Assembly (NCBI GenBank): GCA_013359255.1
Contig: JABWCF010000017.1
Coordinates: 1-56,335, forward strand
Reading direction: 5' to 3'
DNA from: Flavobacteriales bacterium
GTDB lineage: Bacteria; Bacteroidota; Bacteroidia; Flavobacteriales_E; Vicingaceae
Length of the DNA: 56,335 nt
In this document: piece by piece, positions 9,181 through 19,329 of the stretch
Position numbering within the stretch: the stretch's first letter is position 1
Layout of the letters: each line of letters starts with the position of its first letter
Translations under genes and position numbers: made by a program
Notes under the pieces: model-generated
The model's input: only the letters and a program-made list of their open reading frames with translations
The model's database searches: none
What the model was told of the DNA's origin: nothing

Positions 9181-10215
9181 TTAGGGCACTTCTATTTTAT
9201 TTAAGATACCGTTGATGATATCTTCTGAAGTAATATTTTCGGCTTCTGCTTCGTAAGAAAGACCTATTCTATGTCGCATTACATCATGACAAATCGCTCG
9301 CACATCTTCAGGAATAACATATCCTCTTCGTTTAATAAAGGCATAGGCTTTAGAAGCAAGAGCCATATTGATGCTTGCACGGGGTGAAGCCCCGAAAGTA
9401 ATGAGTTGTTTATACTCATTTAATCCGTATTGTTCCGGAAAGCGGGTGGCATAAACAATATCTACAATGTATTTTTCAATTTTTTCGTCCATGTAAACCT
9501 CTTTAACCAAATCTCTTGCCTTTAAAATATCATTAGGATTAATTACACGGTTGGGAAGGGGCATTCCTTCTTTAGAAATATTTTGCCTAATAATAAATTT
9601 TTCATCTTCTTTTTTAGGGTAAGTCAATACTACTTTCAGCATAAAACGGTCAACCTGTGCTTCGGGTAGGGGGTATGTTCCTTCTTGTTCAATAGGATTT
9701 TGAGTGGCAAGTACCAAAAAGGGTTCCGGAAGTTTGTATGTGTTTTCTCCAATGGTAATTTGTCTTTCCTGCATAGCCTCTAAGAGAGCACTTTGAACTT
9801 TAGCAGGAGCTCGGTTTATTTCATCGGCTAAAACAAAATTGGCAAAAATGGGGCCTTGTTTTACTACAAATTGTTCTTGTTTTTGATTATAAATCATAGT
9901 GCCAATTAAATCGGCAGGCAATAAATCTGGGGTAAACTGAATGCGACTGAATTTGGCATCTACGCATTTCGCAAGTGTGTTAATGGCCAGTGTTTTTGCT
10001 AATCCGGGAACGCCTTCCAACAAAATATGTCCGTTAGAAAGTAGGCCAATGAGCAAGCGTTCCAACATGTGCTTTTGCCCAATAATCACCTTGTCCATTT
10101 CATTGCGGAGCAAATCTACAAAGGCACTTTCTCTCTCAATCTTTTCGTTTAGTAATCGAATATCAAACGCTGAATTTGGTTGAGTTGAAATGTTAGAGTT
10201 TTCAATATTTTCCAT
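9181..10215 (-). CDS. moxR: MoxR-family AAA+ ATPase
   Basis: A 344-residue MoxR ATPase, likely a chaperone for vWA proteins. The Walker A motif is GVPGLAKT at 68-75, Walker B is FVLADE ending at 131-132, and the sensor-1 stretch LVLATQNPIEQEG and the arginine-rich TFGASPRASINMA region are present. It heads the minus-strand run that continues through DUF58, the Bat genes, ubiA-like and maf. A perfect Bacteroidota -7 element lies 18 bases upstream of the start. Confidence 0.92.
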   Translation of the reverse strand: MENIENSNISTQPNSAFDIRLLNEKIERESAFVDLLRNEMDKVIIGQKHMLERLLIGLLSNGHILLEGVPGLAKTLAINTLAKCVDAKFSRIQFTPDLLPADLIGTMIYNQKQEQFVVKQGPIFANFVLADEINRAPAKVQSALLEAMQERQITIGENTYKLPEPFLVLATQNPIEQEGTYPLPEAQVDRFMLKVVLTYPKKEDEKFIIRQNISKEGMPLPNRVINPNDILKARDLVKEVYMDEKIEKYIVDIVYATRFPEQYGLNEYKQLITFGASPRASINMALASKAYAFIKRRGYVIPEDVRAICHDVMRHRIGLSYEAEAENITSEDIINGILNKIEVP

Positions 10216-10233
10216 ATCTGTTATTTAGGTTAC

Positions 10234-10241
10234 CAAAATTA
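10234..10241 (-). promoter_or_regulatory. Predicted -7 element for the moxR/bat operon
   Basis: Read on the minus strand this is TAATTTTG, matching the Bacteroidota -7 consensus TAnnTTTG. It would place the transcript start about 13 bases before the moxR ATG. No convincing -33 TTG is visible at the usual spacing, so this is tentative. Confidence 0.35.
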
Positions 10242-10327
10242 GAACGGCAGTGAGTTTTCTTTGATTTACATCTTGTTAAAAAATGTTAAGTTTTTAGGGT
10301 AATTTTAGGCCATGTAAAAAACTCTTC

Positions 10328-10771
10328 ATGAAAGGAATAAATATAATCAGAATAAAAGATAGTGATGCGGAGGCCGAAGCCATGTTTCATATTCGGAGAA
10401 AAGTATTTGTAGAAGAGCAGTTGGTTTCCGAAACAGAAGAATTTGATGAATTTGAAGAAACTTCAAACCATTATATCTTGTATTTAAATGAAAACCCTGT
10501 GGCTTGTGCCCGGTGGCGAGAAGTAGATGATAAAATTAAACTGGAACGTTTTGCTGTTTTGAAAGAGCACAGAAAACAGGGACTTGGCGGACTGGTACTG
10601 GAACGTATTTTACAAGATATTTTATCCATTGGGAAACCTATATATATGCATGCTCAAATTCATGCAATACCCTTTTACAAAAAATTTAATTTCATTAAAA
10701 AAGGTGAATTGTTTACAGAATGTGGTATAGAGCATTTTACAATGTACTACCATGGAACAGATAAAGATTAA
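10328..10771 (+). CDS. GNAT-family N-acetyltransferase
   Basis: A 147-residue single-domain acetyltransferase. The acetyl-CoA-binding motif A is visible as LERFAVLKEHRKQGLGGLVL (about 76-95, family R/Q-x-x-G-x-G/A), followed by a motif-B segment with IPFYKKFNFIKKGE. The N-terminal half (RRKVFVEEQ, then EFDEFEE) resembles the ElaA/YjcF-like branch. The substrate is unknown. It is transcribed divergently from moxR, with 112 bases between the two starts, and stands alone. Confidence 0.85.
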   Translation: MKGINIIRIKDSDAEAEAMFHIRRKVFVEEQLVSETEEFDEFEETSNHYILYLNENPVACARWREVDDKIKLERFAVLKEHRKQGLGGLVLERILQDILSIGKPIYMHAQIHAIPFYKKFNFIKKGELFTECGIEHFTMYYHGTDKD

Positions 10772-10835
10772 GTTTATTTTAATAGAAAAAATTACGAAAG
10801 AATAAATTACACTATATTAGCCCTGTTAAAATAAA

Positions 10836-11306
10836 ATGGCAAAAAAACAAGTTTTAAAGCAAACTATTGGTAGAGCCGAAAGTGTAGACTTGCCCGATAT
10901 AGGCTTGAATGGCTTAGAAGCTAAAGTAGATACAGGAGCCTATTCCTGCTCTATTCATTGCCATTCGGTTGAGAAAATAGAAAAAGAAGGCAAAGAATTT
11001 ATTCGGGTAACATTTATTCATCCGGCCGATAAAAGTAAAAAAGAGAAAGTAATTATTTTAGATACTTTTTCGGTAAAACGAATTAAAAATTCGTTCGGAC
11101 ATTCCGAAAAACGTTTTATGATAAAAACTAATTTGGAAATTTTTGGCAAAAAATACTTTACGGAATTTTCCTTATCAAACCGAGAAAACCTGCGTTTTCC
11201 ATTGTTAGTTGGTCGTAAATTTTTAAAAGCCCGATTTGTGGTTGATGTTTCAAAATACAATCAATCACTAAAATTTATTAAAAGAAAAAAAAAGTATAAT
11301 CTATAA
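10836..11306 (+). CDS. RimB-like retropepsin-type protease (ATP-dependent zinc protease family)
   Basis: A 156-residue protein of the family named putative ATP-dependent zinc protease (PF05618), which has an aspartic-protease-like fold. The [15 protein letters not shown] segment (residues 29-43) holds the DTGA motif at 32-35, and a second hydrophobic segment reads PLLVGRKFL. In Pseudomonas the relative RimB acts with the glutamate ligase RimK to trim or control polyglutamate tails on ribosomal protein S6. The rimK gene starts 10 bases downstream here, so a paired function is likely. No rimA is present in the window. Confidence 0.8.
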   Translation: MAKKQVLKQTIGRAESVDLPDIGLNGLEAKVDTGAYSCSIHCHSVEKIEKEGKEFIRVTFIHPADKSKKEKVIILDTFSVKRIKNSFGHSEKRFMIKTNLEIFGKKYFTEFSLSNRENLRFPLLVGRKFLKARFVVDVSKYNQSLKFIKRKKKYNL

Positions 11307-11316
11307 ATTTTTGTTT

Positions 11317-12231
11317 ATGAAAATTGCTGTATTATCACGTAATTCCAAGTTGTATTCAACCAAACGAATAGTTGAAGCAGGGAAGTTACGAGGGCACGAA
11401 ATGATAGTAGTAGATCACTTAAAATGCGATATTGTAATAGAACAAAAAAGGCCAGCTATCTTTTATAAGGGAGCATACTTAACCGATATTGATGCTGTAA
11501 TACCTAGAATTGGAGCTTCGGTTACATTTTTTGGTTCGGCAGTGGTTCGGCAGTTTGAAATGATGAAAGTATTTAGTGCAGTTGAATCTCAAGCACTAAT
11601 GCGATCAAGAGACAAGCTTCGCAGTTTACAGATACTTTCGAGGGCGGGCTTGGGAATGCCCAAAACAGTTTTTACCAACTATTCGAAAGATGTTGATGAA
11701 ATAATAGATTTCTTAGGTGGAGCCCCCGTGGTTATTAAATTGTTGGAAGGCACCCAAGGGTTAGGGGTGGTGTTAGCCGAAAATAAAAACGCAGCTAACT
11801 CGGTGTTAGAGGCATTTAATGGCTTAAAGGCCAGAGTCATTGTTCAGGAATTTGTAAAGGAAGCAAAAGGGGCCGATATTAGGGCGTTTGTGGTAGATGG
11901 AAGAGTGGTTGGAGCCATGAAAAGACAAGCCAAAGAGGGAGAATTTAGATCTAATTTACACAGAGGAGGGAAAGCCAATTTAATACAACTGAGCAGAAAA
12001 GAAAAAGCAGCTGCCATAAAAGCGGCTAGAGTATTAGGCTTAAGCATTGCCGGAGTAGATATGTTGCAATCTAAGCGAGGCCCTCTAATTATTGAAGTAA
12101 ATTCTTCGCCCGGATTAGAAGGAATAGAAGGTGCTACAGAAGTGGATATTGCTGGCGAAATTATTCAGTATATAGAAAGGAACGTACAAACCAAGAAAAA
12201 GAAAATTCAGAAAGATAAGGTAAATGCTTAG
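11317..12231 (+). CDS. rimK: RimK-type alpha-L-glutamate ligase (ATP-grasp)
   Basis: A 304-residue ATP-grasp enzyme predicted to add glutamate to the C-terminus of ribosomal protein S6 or another acceptor. The N-terminal [24 protein letters not shown], the ATP-grasp core ([19 protein letters not shown]), [15 protein letters not shown] and the metal-binding [14 protein letters not shown] are clear RimK marks. I chose the ATG at 11317 rather than an in-frame TTG at 11311. The 5' neighbour is the RimB-like protease. A lysine-rich tail ends the protein. Confidence 0.9.
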   Translation: MKIAVLSRNSKLYSTKRIVEAGKLRGHEMIVVDHLKCDIVIEQKRPAIFYKGAYLTDIDAVIPRIGASVTFFGSAVVRQFEMMKVFSAVESQALMRSRDKLRSLQILSRAGLGMPKTVFTNYSKDVDEIIDFLGGAPVVIKLLEGTQGLGVVLAENKNAANSVLEAFNGLKARVIVQEFVKEAKGADIRAFVVDGRVVGAMKRQAKEGEFRSNLHRGGKANLIQLSRKEKAAAIKAARVLGLSIAGVDMLQSKRGPLIIEVNSSPGLEGIEGATEVDIAGEIIQYIERNVQTKKKKIQKDKVNA

Positions 12232-12237
12232 GTTCAT

Positions 12238-12912
12238 TTAGTCTAATAAATCGGGCCTCCGGTTTTTAGTACGCTCTAATGATTTTTCCATTTTCCAATT
12301 TTCAATTTCTTTAAAATTTCCAGAGAGAAGAATTTTCGGCACTTCTAGTCCTTTGTATTGGGCCGGACGGGTATAAACAGGAGCAGAGAGTAAGCCATCT
12401 TGAAAGGAATCGGTTAGAGCAGAACTTTCATCATTCAACACTCCCGGAATAAGGCGTATAATGGCATCACAAAGTATAGCAGCAGGTAATTCGCCCCCGG
12501 TAAGTACATAATCGCCAATAGATATTTCTTTTGTAATAAAAAGTTCTCTGGCTCTTTCGTCTATGCCTTTGTAGTGACCGGCAAGAATGATAATGTTTTG
12601 GAGTATAGAAAACTGATTAGCTGTTGGTTGATTCAGTAATTCCCCATCGGGACACATGTAAATAATTTCATCGTAATGGCGTTGATTTTTTAAATGCGAA
12701 ATGCAGGCGTCAATAGGCTCTATGCTCATTACCATGCCCGCCTCACCACCAAACGCATAATCATCAACTTTTTTGTGTTTATCTGTTGAATAATCGCGCA
12801 GGTTATGTACATAAATTTCAGCTAGCCCTTTTTCTTTAGCCCTCTGAATAATAGACACATCAAAAGGTCCTTTCAACAATTCGGGGTGAATGGTTATTAC
12901 ATCTATACGCAT
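12238..12912 (-). CDS. trmD: tRNA (guanine37-N1)-methyltransferase TrmD
   Basis: A 224-residue knotted SPOUT methyltransferase that methylates G37 next to the anticodon using S-adenosylmethionine. The N-terminal [37 protein letters not shown] and [14 protein letters not shown] blocks are characteristic; the last contains the trefoil-knot methyl-donor site. The start is the ATG at 12912, since the extra 20 residues from 12972 have no family counterpart. It converges with rimK with only 6 bases between stops. In many bacteria trmD lies with rpsP, rimM and rplS, but here it is alone. Confidence 0.93.
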   Translation of the reverse strand: MRIDVITIHPELLKGPFDVSIIQRAKEKGLAEIYVHNLRDYSTDKHKKVDDYAFGGEAGMVMSIEPIDACISHLKNQRHYDEIIYMCPDGELLNQPTANQFSILQNIIILAGHYKGIDERARELFITKEISIGDYVLTGGELPAAILCDAIIRLIPGVLNDESSALTDSFQDGLLSAPVYTRPAQYKGLEVPKILLSGNFKEIENWKMEKSLERTKNRRPDLLD

Positions 12913-12997
12913 AAACGCAAAGGTAGAAGAAATATATTTTTTTTTCGAAGTGATTAGCGAGTGAAGAAACAAAAGGATATTAAAATATGTTAATTTA

Positions 12998-13027
12998 TTG
13001 CGTTTTCTCTTAAATAAACGAATTTTG
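12998..13027 (+). promoter_or_regulatory. Predicted promoter directly abutting the outer-membrane receptor gene
   Basis: TTG at 12998-13000, a 19-base spacer, then GAATTTTG at 13020-13027. This fits the Bacteroidota -33/-7 arrangement with one mismatch to TAnnTTTG. The expected transcript start falls about 5 bases after the -7 box, at the start codon itself, so the mRNA would be leaderless or the promoter is elsewhere. Confidence 0.35.
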
Positions 13028-13032
13028 TTTCC

Positions 13033-15597
13033 TTGCTAAAAAAAGATAAAATATTTGTTTTATTTGCCTTTGTGTTTATTGCATTAGCACAAAGTTTGTA
13101 TGCTCAAGCTCAAAATCAAACCAAAGGGCGATTCTATGGTAAAGTAATAGATGCAATCACGGGCAAAGGAATGGAATTTGCCACTGTAAGACTAAATAAA
13201 GAGGTATTTGATACACTAACCAAGGTAAAAAAAGAAGAACTGGTAACCGGAGTCATTTCTCAGGTAAACGGAGAGTTTACTATAGAAAATATTCCTTTAT
13301 TCGGGCAGTATGTGGTCATTGTTTCTGCCATAGGGTACCAGTCTAAATCTATTAAAGCAAATTTTCCTAAACCTCAACAGGGGAAACCCTTTATTACCGA
13401 AAAAGATTTAGGAAATATTGTTATTGGTCAGGATACGGTAATATTACAAGAGTTGGTAGTAGAAGGCAAAGAGCCACAGTACATCATGGCTATAGACAAA
13501 AAGATTTTTACGGTAGGCGATAATTTACTTAGTGAAGGAGCCACTGCGCAAGAAGCCCTAAAAACAATACCTTCGGTAGATGTAGATATGGACGGAAATG
13601 TTACGCTGCGAAATTCCTCGCCTCAGATTTTTGTTGATGGAAAACTTTCTACCCTTACCTTAGAACAAATCCCAGCCGATGCCATTCAAAGTATTGAGGT
13701 AATAACCAACCCTTCTGCGAAATACGATGCTTCGGGCGGAATGGGGGGAATTATAAATATTGTATTAAAAAAAGACAGACGAATTGGTTTTAACGGAAGC
13801 ATTAGAGCAGGAATAGATATGCGAGGAAAAGTTAATGCCGGAGGAAACCTAAATATACGTGAGGGGAAATTTAATTTTTTTGTAGGAGCTAATTTAAGAC
13901 AATCTAAATCCATAGGATACAACGAAACGCTTCGTAAAAACTATTTTTCACTACCGAACACAAACATTTTTCAAGATAATAATTCCGTTATTGATAGAAC
14001 TTTTTTAAGCGGAAATGCAGGAGTAGATTATTTTATCAATAACAGAAGTACACTTACACTTACTCAATCTTTTTTTGGGGGAGATGTTAACTTTATCGAT
14101 GAATTAAATTCTTTAACCGATACCTTATTTTCAGGAAGTACGCACTCTTCTTCAACCATTAGAAATTCTAATGCAGAAAGGCATTTCAGAAGTTATACTT
14201 CTTCGGTATTGTTTAAACAACTTTTTCCGAAAGAGGGCCAAGAACTTACAGCCGATGTAAATTATAGTCTGAATAACGTAAACAATGGAGGCGATTTTAA
14301 AACACAACTGTATAATGCCGAAAAACTGGCGGTAGGAAACCCATCAATCCAGCAGCAGGTAGGAGAAAGCAACAACACATTTATTGCTGCACAATCCGAT
14401 TTTATAAATCCCGTTTCAGATAAAATGAAAATAGAATCGGGAGTACGTTTCAGTTTCAGAGATTTTTTCAGTAAAAATGAAAACTATACTTGGAATGAAG
14501 GGCTTCAGCAATTCGATTTACAAAGGAGCTTTACCAATAATTATAAATTTACCGATCAAATCTATGCCGCCTATAGCACCTTTACTCATCAACTCGGAAA
14601 ATTTGGATATCAGGCAGGCTTAAGATTAGAGAGTTCTGATTATCTTGGTACTCTTATAGAAACCGGACAAAAATTTAAAGTGTCTTTTCCAATCAGTATT
14701 TTTCCTACGGCTTTTGTCGATTACAAATTAAATGATAAGGATAATTTACAATTGAATTATTCACGCAGAGTAAACCGTCCCGGCTTTTTTAATCTGTTAC
14801 CGTTTATTGATTATACCGATTCATTAAATCTTAGCAGAGGAAATCCCTCTCTTAAACCGGAATTTACAAACTCACTAGAGTTGTCGTATTTAAACACGTA
14901 CGGAAAAGGTAATAGCTTTTTATTTTCTGTTTATTTTAAAAATACCACTCATTTAATAACTCGTTATCAAGTAGCAGAATTTAATGAGGTGTTAAATAGG
15001 GTAGTAATAATGAATACTTACGCGAATGCAAATAATGCTTATGCTACAGGAATAGATGTAACAAATAAGTTTAAATTTTATAAATGGTGGGATGCCACCT
15101 TAAATTTCAATTTGTTTCAATCAATAATTAGTGCAGAAAATATTGAATTGAATTTGACAAATAAAATGCTAAGCTATTTTACAAAAATTAATACCAATTT
15201 TAAGTTTCCAAGCAATTTTAGTTTACAACTCAGTGGCAGCTATAATTCACCTAGAGCTTTACAACAATCAAGCAGTGGAATGGATAGAGGAGGGTGGGGT
15301 GGTAATACAGCATCTAGTGCCCAAGGTTACACCAAAGAATTTTATGAGGTGGAAGTAGCTGTAAAAAAAGATTTTCTTAAAAATAAAAATGCATCAATTA
15401 CCTTTTCTGTTTCTGATATTTTTAAAACTAGAGCAACTAATAGTATTTCGGAAAGCACCTACTTTTATCAGGAAAGCTACCGCATTCGCGACCAACAATT
15501 TTTTCGTTTAAATTTTAGTTATCGTTTTGGCAAATTCGATTCTTCTATTTTCAGAAGAAAAAATACCCGCACCGAATCGGGCGGAATGGAGATGTAA
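13033..15597 (+). CDS. Outer-membrane beta-barrel receptor with carboxypeptidase-like regulatory and plug domains
   Basis: An 854-residue TonB-dependent-receptor-like protein. It has a signal peptide (about 1-27, ending [10 protein letters not shown]), a carboxypeptidase-like regulatory domain (about 30-130, [19 protein letters not shown]), a plug domain (about 155-245, with [16 protein letters not shown] and [17 protein letters not shown]), and a large barrel (about 250-854) with the [28 protein letters not shown] and C-terminal [10 protein letters not shown] segments of the OMP_b-brl_3 group. The likely role is uptake of a bulky substrate; the substrate is unknown. The start is the TTG at 13033; no ATG is possible because an in-frame stop (13015-13017) precedes it and the next Met is residue 48. 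Its stop touches the next stop (TAATTA). Confidence 0.88.
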   Translation: MLKKDKIFVLFAFVFIALAQSLYAQAQNQTKGRFYGKVIDAITGKGMEFATVRLNKEVFDTLTKVKKEELVTGVISQVNGEFTIENIPLFGQYVVIVSAIGYQSKSIKANFPKPQQGKPFITEKDLGNIVIGQDTVILQELVVEGKEPQYIMAIDKKIFTVGDNLLSEGATAQEALKTIPSVDVDMDGNVTLRNSSPQIFVDGKLSTLTLEQIPADAIQSIEVITNPSAKYDASGGMGGIINIVLKKDRRIGFNGSIRAGIDMRGKVNAGGNLNIREGKFNFFVGANLRQSKSIGYNETLRKNYFSLPNTNIFQDNNSVIDRTFLSGNAGVDYFINNRSTLTLTQSFFGGDVNFIDELNSLTDTLFSGSTHSSSTIRNSNAERHFRSYTSSVLFKQLFPKEGQELTADVNYSLNNVNNGGDFKTQLYNAEKLAVGNPSIQQQVGESNNTFIAAQSDFINPVSDKMKIESGVRFSFRDFFSKNENYTWNEGLQQFDLQRSFTNNYKFTDQIYAAYSTFTHQLGKFGYQAGLRLESSDYLGTLIETGQKFKVSFPISIFPTAFVDYKLNDKDNLQLNYSRRVNRPGFFNLLPFIDYTDSLNLSRGNPSLKPEFTNSLELSYLNTYGKGNSFLFSVYFKNTTHLITRYQVAEFNEVLNRVVIMNTYANANNAYATGIDVTNKFKFYKWWDATLNFNLFQSIISAENIELNLTNKMLSYFTKINTNFKFPSNFSLQLSGSYNSPRALQQSSSGMDRGGWGGNTASSAQGYTKEFYEVEVAVKKDFLKNKNASITFSVSDIFKTRATNSISESTYFYQESYRIRDQQFFRLNFSYRFGKFDSSIFRRKNTRTESGGMEM

Positions 15598-16434
15598 TTA
15601 TTTGTATTCTTGAATATAAGAGTCAAAAAGTTTTAATAGCTCTTTTGTTTTACCACCAATTCTGCCTTTTGAAAATAGTTGGTTGTTTATAATTGTAACA
15701 GGTAACACTTTTTTGGTAGTGCCGGTTAAAAATACTTCTTCGGCTTCAAAGAGTTCTTTTTTGCTTATTTCTCGTTCTTCTGTGGTAAATTTATTTTGGG
15801 CAAGTTCCAAAACTACTTTGCGTGTAATTCCATGCAGTATATTTTTTTTGGGAGTAACAAGTGTATTTCCGTTAAAAATAAAAATGTTGTTTCGAGAGGT
15901 TTCCAATACCTTATCATTGTAACAGTAGAGTACATCATACACTTCATTAATTTTTTTTTCTCTTCGTAGTTTTATTACGTGTGCGTAGTTATTGGTTTTG
16001 ATGTGTGGCTGGTAGCGTTTAAAATTTTCGGTAATTATTTTTACACCCTTTTGGTATTGTTCTTTAATCAGAGGTTGAAACCATTCTGAACTTATAATTA
16101 AATTAGGTTTCTCCGGTGTAATGCCATCTTTTGTGTATCCCCCGGTAAGGAGCAGTCTTGTGCCCACATCGGGTAAATTTGTTAATTGGTTTAGTTGATT
16201 TAAAATTTCCAATAATGCAGTTTTTGAAATAGGACTTTGCATTTGCATTTCTGATGCGGAGAAGAGAAATCGTTCGGCATAATCCTCTGCTCTAAAAAGA
16301 GTTTTATTGTACGAACGTAGATAATCGAAAACAGCGTAAGCACGGTATAAACCTATATCATTTACTTTTAATAAAGGGGTATTCCCTTTGTAAAATTTAC
16401 CGTTTATGTATGTATGTAAAACTAACTGCGACAT
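15598..16434 (-). CDS. Class IV pyridoxal-phosphate aminotransferase
   Basis: A 278-residue fold-type IV PLP enzyme, of the group holding branched-chain aminotransferase, D-amino-acid transaminase and 4-amino-4-deoxychorismate lyase. YINGKFYKGNTPLLKVNDIG is the N-terminal mark (residues 9-28), the predicted PLP lysine is K146 (IKTNNYAH), and ETSRNNIFIF is the later cofactor-phosphate region. Length fits the pabC/D-amino-acid-transaminase size, not IlvE, and a full-length ilvE lies at 19330-20403. The exact reaction cannot be settled here. It follows the sugar transporter by 11 bases, so they likely share a transcript. Confidence 0.8.
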   Translation of the reverse strand: MSQLVLHTYINGKFYKGNTPLLKVNDIGLYRAYAVFDYLRSYNKTLFRAEDYAERFLFSASEMQMQSPISKTALLEILNQLNQLTNLPDVGTRLLLTGGYTKDGITPEKPNLIISSEWFQPLIKEQYQKGVKIITENFKRYQPHIKTNNYAHVIKLRREKKINEVYDVLYCYNDKVLETSRNNIFIFNGNTLVTPKKNILHGITRKVVLELAQNKFTTEEREISKKELFEAEEVFLTGTTKKVLPVTIINNQLFSKGRIGGKTKELLKLFDSYIQEYK

Positions 16435-16445
16435 GTTATATTTCT

Positions 16446-17858
16446 TTAATGCGATTCTACCTTGTCATCGTAATTTATACCTTGTTGCTTAAGAATTGAG
16501 CGTACCTTCCAACCATAAAATGCCAAATAAATAAAACAGACAACAGGGATAATATATGATATATGAATATTCGTATTATCGGCTATTATTCCTTGCAGAG
16601 GAGGAATTACAGCTCCTCCAAGTATCATCATAATAAGCAGCGATGAGGCTTGGTTTGTGTATTTTCCTAGTCCTGCCAATGATAAAGAAAATATACAAGG
16701 CCACATTACCGAACAAAATAAACCTCCGCTAATAAAAGCATAGAGGGCTATTTTTCCTGAACTAAATAAGCCTGTTAGCATTAAAAGGGTGGCAATGCTT
16801 CCAAACAATATCATGGTTTTAGCAGGTTTTTGGGCACTTAGGTAAAATCCTGCAATAAGAATTAGAATAAACGGAAAGTAGAAAAGCAAATCGGTAAGAG
16901 GGCTGCCCTTAATATAGTTTACTAAAAGAATAACCGAATATGCCATCAAGGGCATTATGGTTGTTAATATCATTTTAGTTTGCTTAGAAAGAGAGAAAGC
17001 AGAAATAGCTCCAGCCCATCGGCCAATCATTAAACTGCCCCAATAAAGCGAAATAAAATGTACCGTTTGTGTATGTGGTAAACCTAATATTTTCGCATTT
17101 TCCATTAAAGCCGGTAAATTGCTTTGGATACTTACTTCTACTCCAACGTAAATAAATATAGCTAACATGCCCAGCAGTAATTGCGGATATTTTAGTGCTC
17201 CCATGTTTTTCTCTAATACCTCATTGTTGGTAACGGCCGGTAATTTTGAGATGCCAAGTAATAGAGCAAAAAAAATAAATGCAAAACTTAATATTGCATA
17301 TGGAAGTTTTACGCCTTCTACTCCCATAGATACAGCATTTTCACCACTTATATTTCCAAAAATCGCAAAACTTATCAGCAATGGCCCAATGGTGGTGCCA
17401 AAAGAGTTAATACCCCCGGCAAGATTAATGCGGTGAGAGCCTGTTTCTGGACTTCCCAAAGCAATAATATACGGATTTGCCACAATTTGCTGAAGGGCAA
17501 ATCCAAGTCCTACAACAAATAACGAAGTAAGCATAAAAAAAAACGAATGCATATTGGCAGCCGGAATAAAACCTATAGCTCCAACAGCAGATATTAACAG
17601 ACCTGTTATAAGCCCTTTTTTATAGCCGATTTTATTCAGAGGGTCGCCCAAACTGTAAGATATGAGGAAGTAAAAAAGAGAACCGATAAAATAAGCTGCG
17701 TAAAAAGCCAAATCAACTAGTTGCGATTGAAATTGTGTAAGGGTAAAACTTTTTTTGAATAAACCGATTAAAACCGTGTTTGATGCAGCTACAAATCCCC
17801 AAAAGAAGAAAACGGAAATTAATGTAATGAGAGCGGTGTAGTTTGTTTTTGATTGCAT
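16446..17858 (-). CDS. FucP-family sugar:proton symporter (MFS)
   Basis: A 470-residue major facilitator with about twelve transmembrane helices, resembling L-fucose and glucose/galactose permeases. Family marks are FFFWGFVAASNTVLIGLFKK (about 18-37), VDLAFYAAYFIGSL, GLGFALQQIVANPYIIALG and MWPCIFSLSLAGLGKYTNQ (about 390-408). It likely imports a hexose or deoxyhexose by proton symport; the substrate cannot be told from sequence. It is co-directional with the class IV aminotransferase, 11 bases upstream of it. Confidence 0.87.
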   Translation of the reverse strand: MQSKTNYTALITLISVFFFWGFVAASNTVLIGLFKKSFTLTQFQSQLVDLAFYAAYFIGSLFYFLISYSLGDPLNKIGYKKGLITGLLISAVGAIGFIPAANMHSFFFMLTSLFVVGLGFALQQIVANPYIIALGSPETGSHRINLAGGINSFGTTIGPLLISFAIFGNISGENAVSMGVEGVKLPYAILSFAFIFFALLLGISKLPAVTNNEVLEKNMGALKYPQLLLGMLAIFIYVGVEVSIQSNLPALMENAKILGLPHTQTVHFISLYWGSLMIGRWAGAISAFSLSKQTKMILTTIMPLMAYSVILLVNYIKGSPLTDLLFYFPFILILIAGFYLSAQKPAKTMILFGSIATLLMLTGLFSSGKIALYAFISGGLFCSVMWPCIFSLSLAGLGKYTNQASSLLIMMILGGAVIPPLQGIIADNTNIHISYIIPVVCFIYLAFYGWKVRSILKQQGINYDDKVESH

Positions 17859-17948
17859 ATTTTTTTAACGAATGTAAAAAATAGGCAAATCAAATTACCT
17901 TTTATAAAAAGAAACTTATTAACCTTTTGATTTAAATAACTTTTAGCA

Positions 17949-19268
17949 TTAAATTTTTTCGCGGTAGAGAAACTTTTTTTGAAGTGACTCTTGCGGGCGG
18001 TAGGTGTAATACACGTAGCCTCCTTTTATCTTTATTTTTTCCACATATTTAAAGTGTAATTTTTTTGTATGTGTAATTTTTCCCGAGTAAAGGTTGATTT
18101 GTTTTAAATAGTAATATCCATTTTTTTGATAAAGAGCATAGATGTCGCTGGTTTCATCGTCTTTCAGCACTTGTTTTTTCCACTCTTTCCACTGTTGGGG
18201 TTGATGATAATTGATGGGTGTTTTTTGAACCAATACGGTATCGTTTATGTATTTGAAAATATGGTGTTCGTAATGGTCGAAAATATGAATGGTATCGTTT
18301 ATCATAAAAAGTGGTGCATAGATTGGGTTGTACATAAAATCGTTGGCAAAACCTGTCATAATAGCGGCAATATCGTATTTGCTCATTCCCTTTATACGTT
18401 GTGCCATATTTAATGCATAGGCTTTTTCGGCATTGTTTAATTTGTAATATTCAAAGTGGTATTGCCAGTCTTGGTCCTTGTCTTTTATGCTTTTAATTTC
18501 TTTTAAAAATGAATGGTTTGTATCAAAGGCATAATATTTAAAATGCGGAAAAATTTTATTGAAATCGCTAAATAAAATATGTTCATTTACTGTATCGATG
18601 CAGGGTTTTATTAAATCTATAAAATCATTTACAGGAAGTTCTTTTAAGTAAAAATCATTGCCGAAAAATTCAATTTTATATACATTGTTTTTACATAACA
18701 CATTAATATTCCCCAAGTAATCGCGGTAAAGTTCTTGTGCTTCACCGGGTATAAAATGACGAGAAATAATGGTTTCATTCTCATTCACTAAAAGAATTTC
18801 ACTTTCTTTATTTAGCCTTTTTTCATAGGCAAGAAATATAAATTTATCTTCATGAAAATCATAATCGTAAATACTAATCTTAACACTACTGAAGATAGTG
18901 TCAGGTGTGTAGGTGTCTGAAACCGTAACTTCTGGAAGTGTATACTCTTTCTCTTCTAAATAAATGGTAATATAAAGAGTGTCGCTTTCTGTTTTTTCTA
19001 AGTCTATGCCGGTAAATTTTTTATTGTAAGCAAGATGAGAAAATGAAAGGGTATAATTTGTTTTTTTCCAAACACTAAAACAAAATTTCCCTTGTTGATT
19101 TGAGATAGTGGCAATATTTCGCCCCTGCAAAGAGATATGCACACCTTCTATAGGCTTGTTGTGTTTAAGTGAGTAAACGCTGCCACAAACAAATACTTTG
19201 TTTTGTGCCTTTATTGCAATGAAGCAAGAAAATAAAAGCAGGAAAGAAAGCAGAAAAAATCGTTTCAT
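17949..19268 (-). CDS. Secreted protein with carboxypeptidase-like regulatory domain
   Basis: A 439-residue protein, start taken at the ATG at 19268 (MKRFFLLSFLLLF), which gives a clean signal peptide (about 1-22). Residues about 25-105 form a carboxypeptidase-like regulatory/SusC-N-terminal-type beta-sandwich (VFVCGSVYSLKHNKPIEGVH). The remaining ~330 residues carry no family I recognise. Their rhythm of beta strands is compatible with a beta-propeller. It is likely envelope-located. It follows ilvE by 61 bases on the same strand. Confidence 0.6.
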   Translation of the reverse strand: MKRFFLLSFLLLFSCFIAIKAQNKVFVCGSVYSLKHNKPIEGVHISLQGRNIATISNQQGKFCFSVWKKTNYTLSFSHLAYNKKFTGIDLEKTESDTLYITIYLEEKEYTLPEVTVSDTYTPDTIFSSVKISIYDYDFHEDKFIFLAYEKRLNKESEILLVNENETIISRHFIPGEAQELYRDYLGNINVLCKNNVYKIEFFGNDFYLKELPVNDFIDLIKPCIDTVNEHILFSDFNKIFPHFKYYAFDTNHSFLKEIKSIKDKDQDWQYHFEYYKLNNAEKAYALNMAQRIKGMSKYDIAAIMTGFANDFMYNPIYAPLFMINDTIHIFDHYEHHIFKYINDTVLVQKTPINYHQPQQWKEWKKQVLKDDETSDIYALYQKNGYYYLKQINLYSGKITHTKKLHFKYVEKIKIKGGYVYYTYRPQESLQKKFLYREKI

Positions 19269-19329
19269 AAAACAATGATGAAAACACATGGATAATTCCA
19301 CATTGTTTACTATTTTAAATGTAAAAGAA

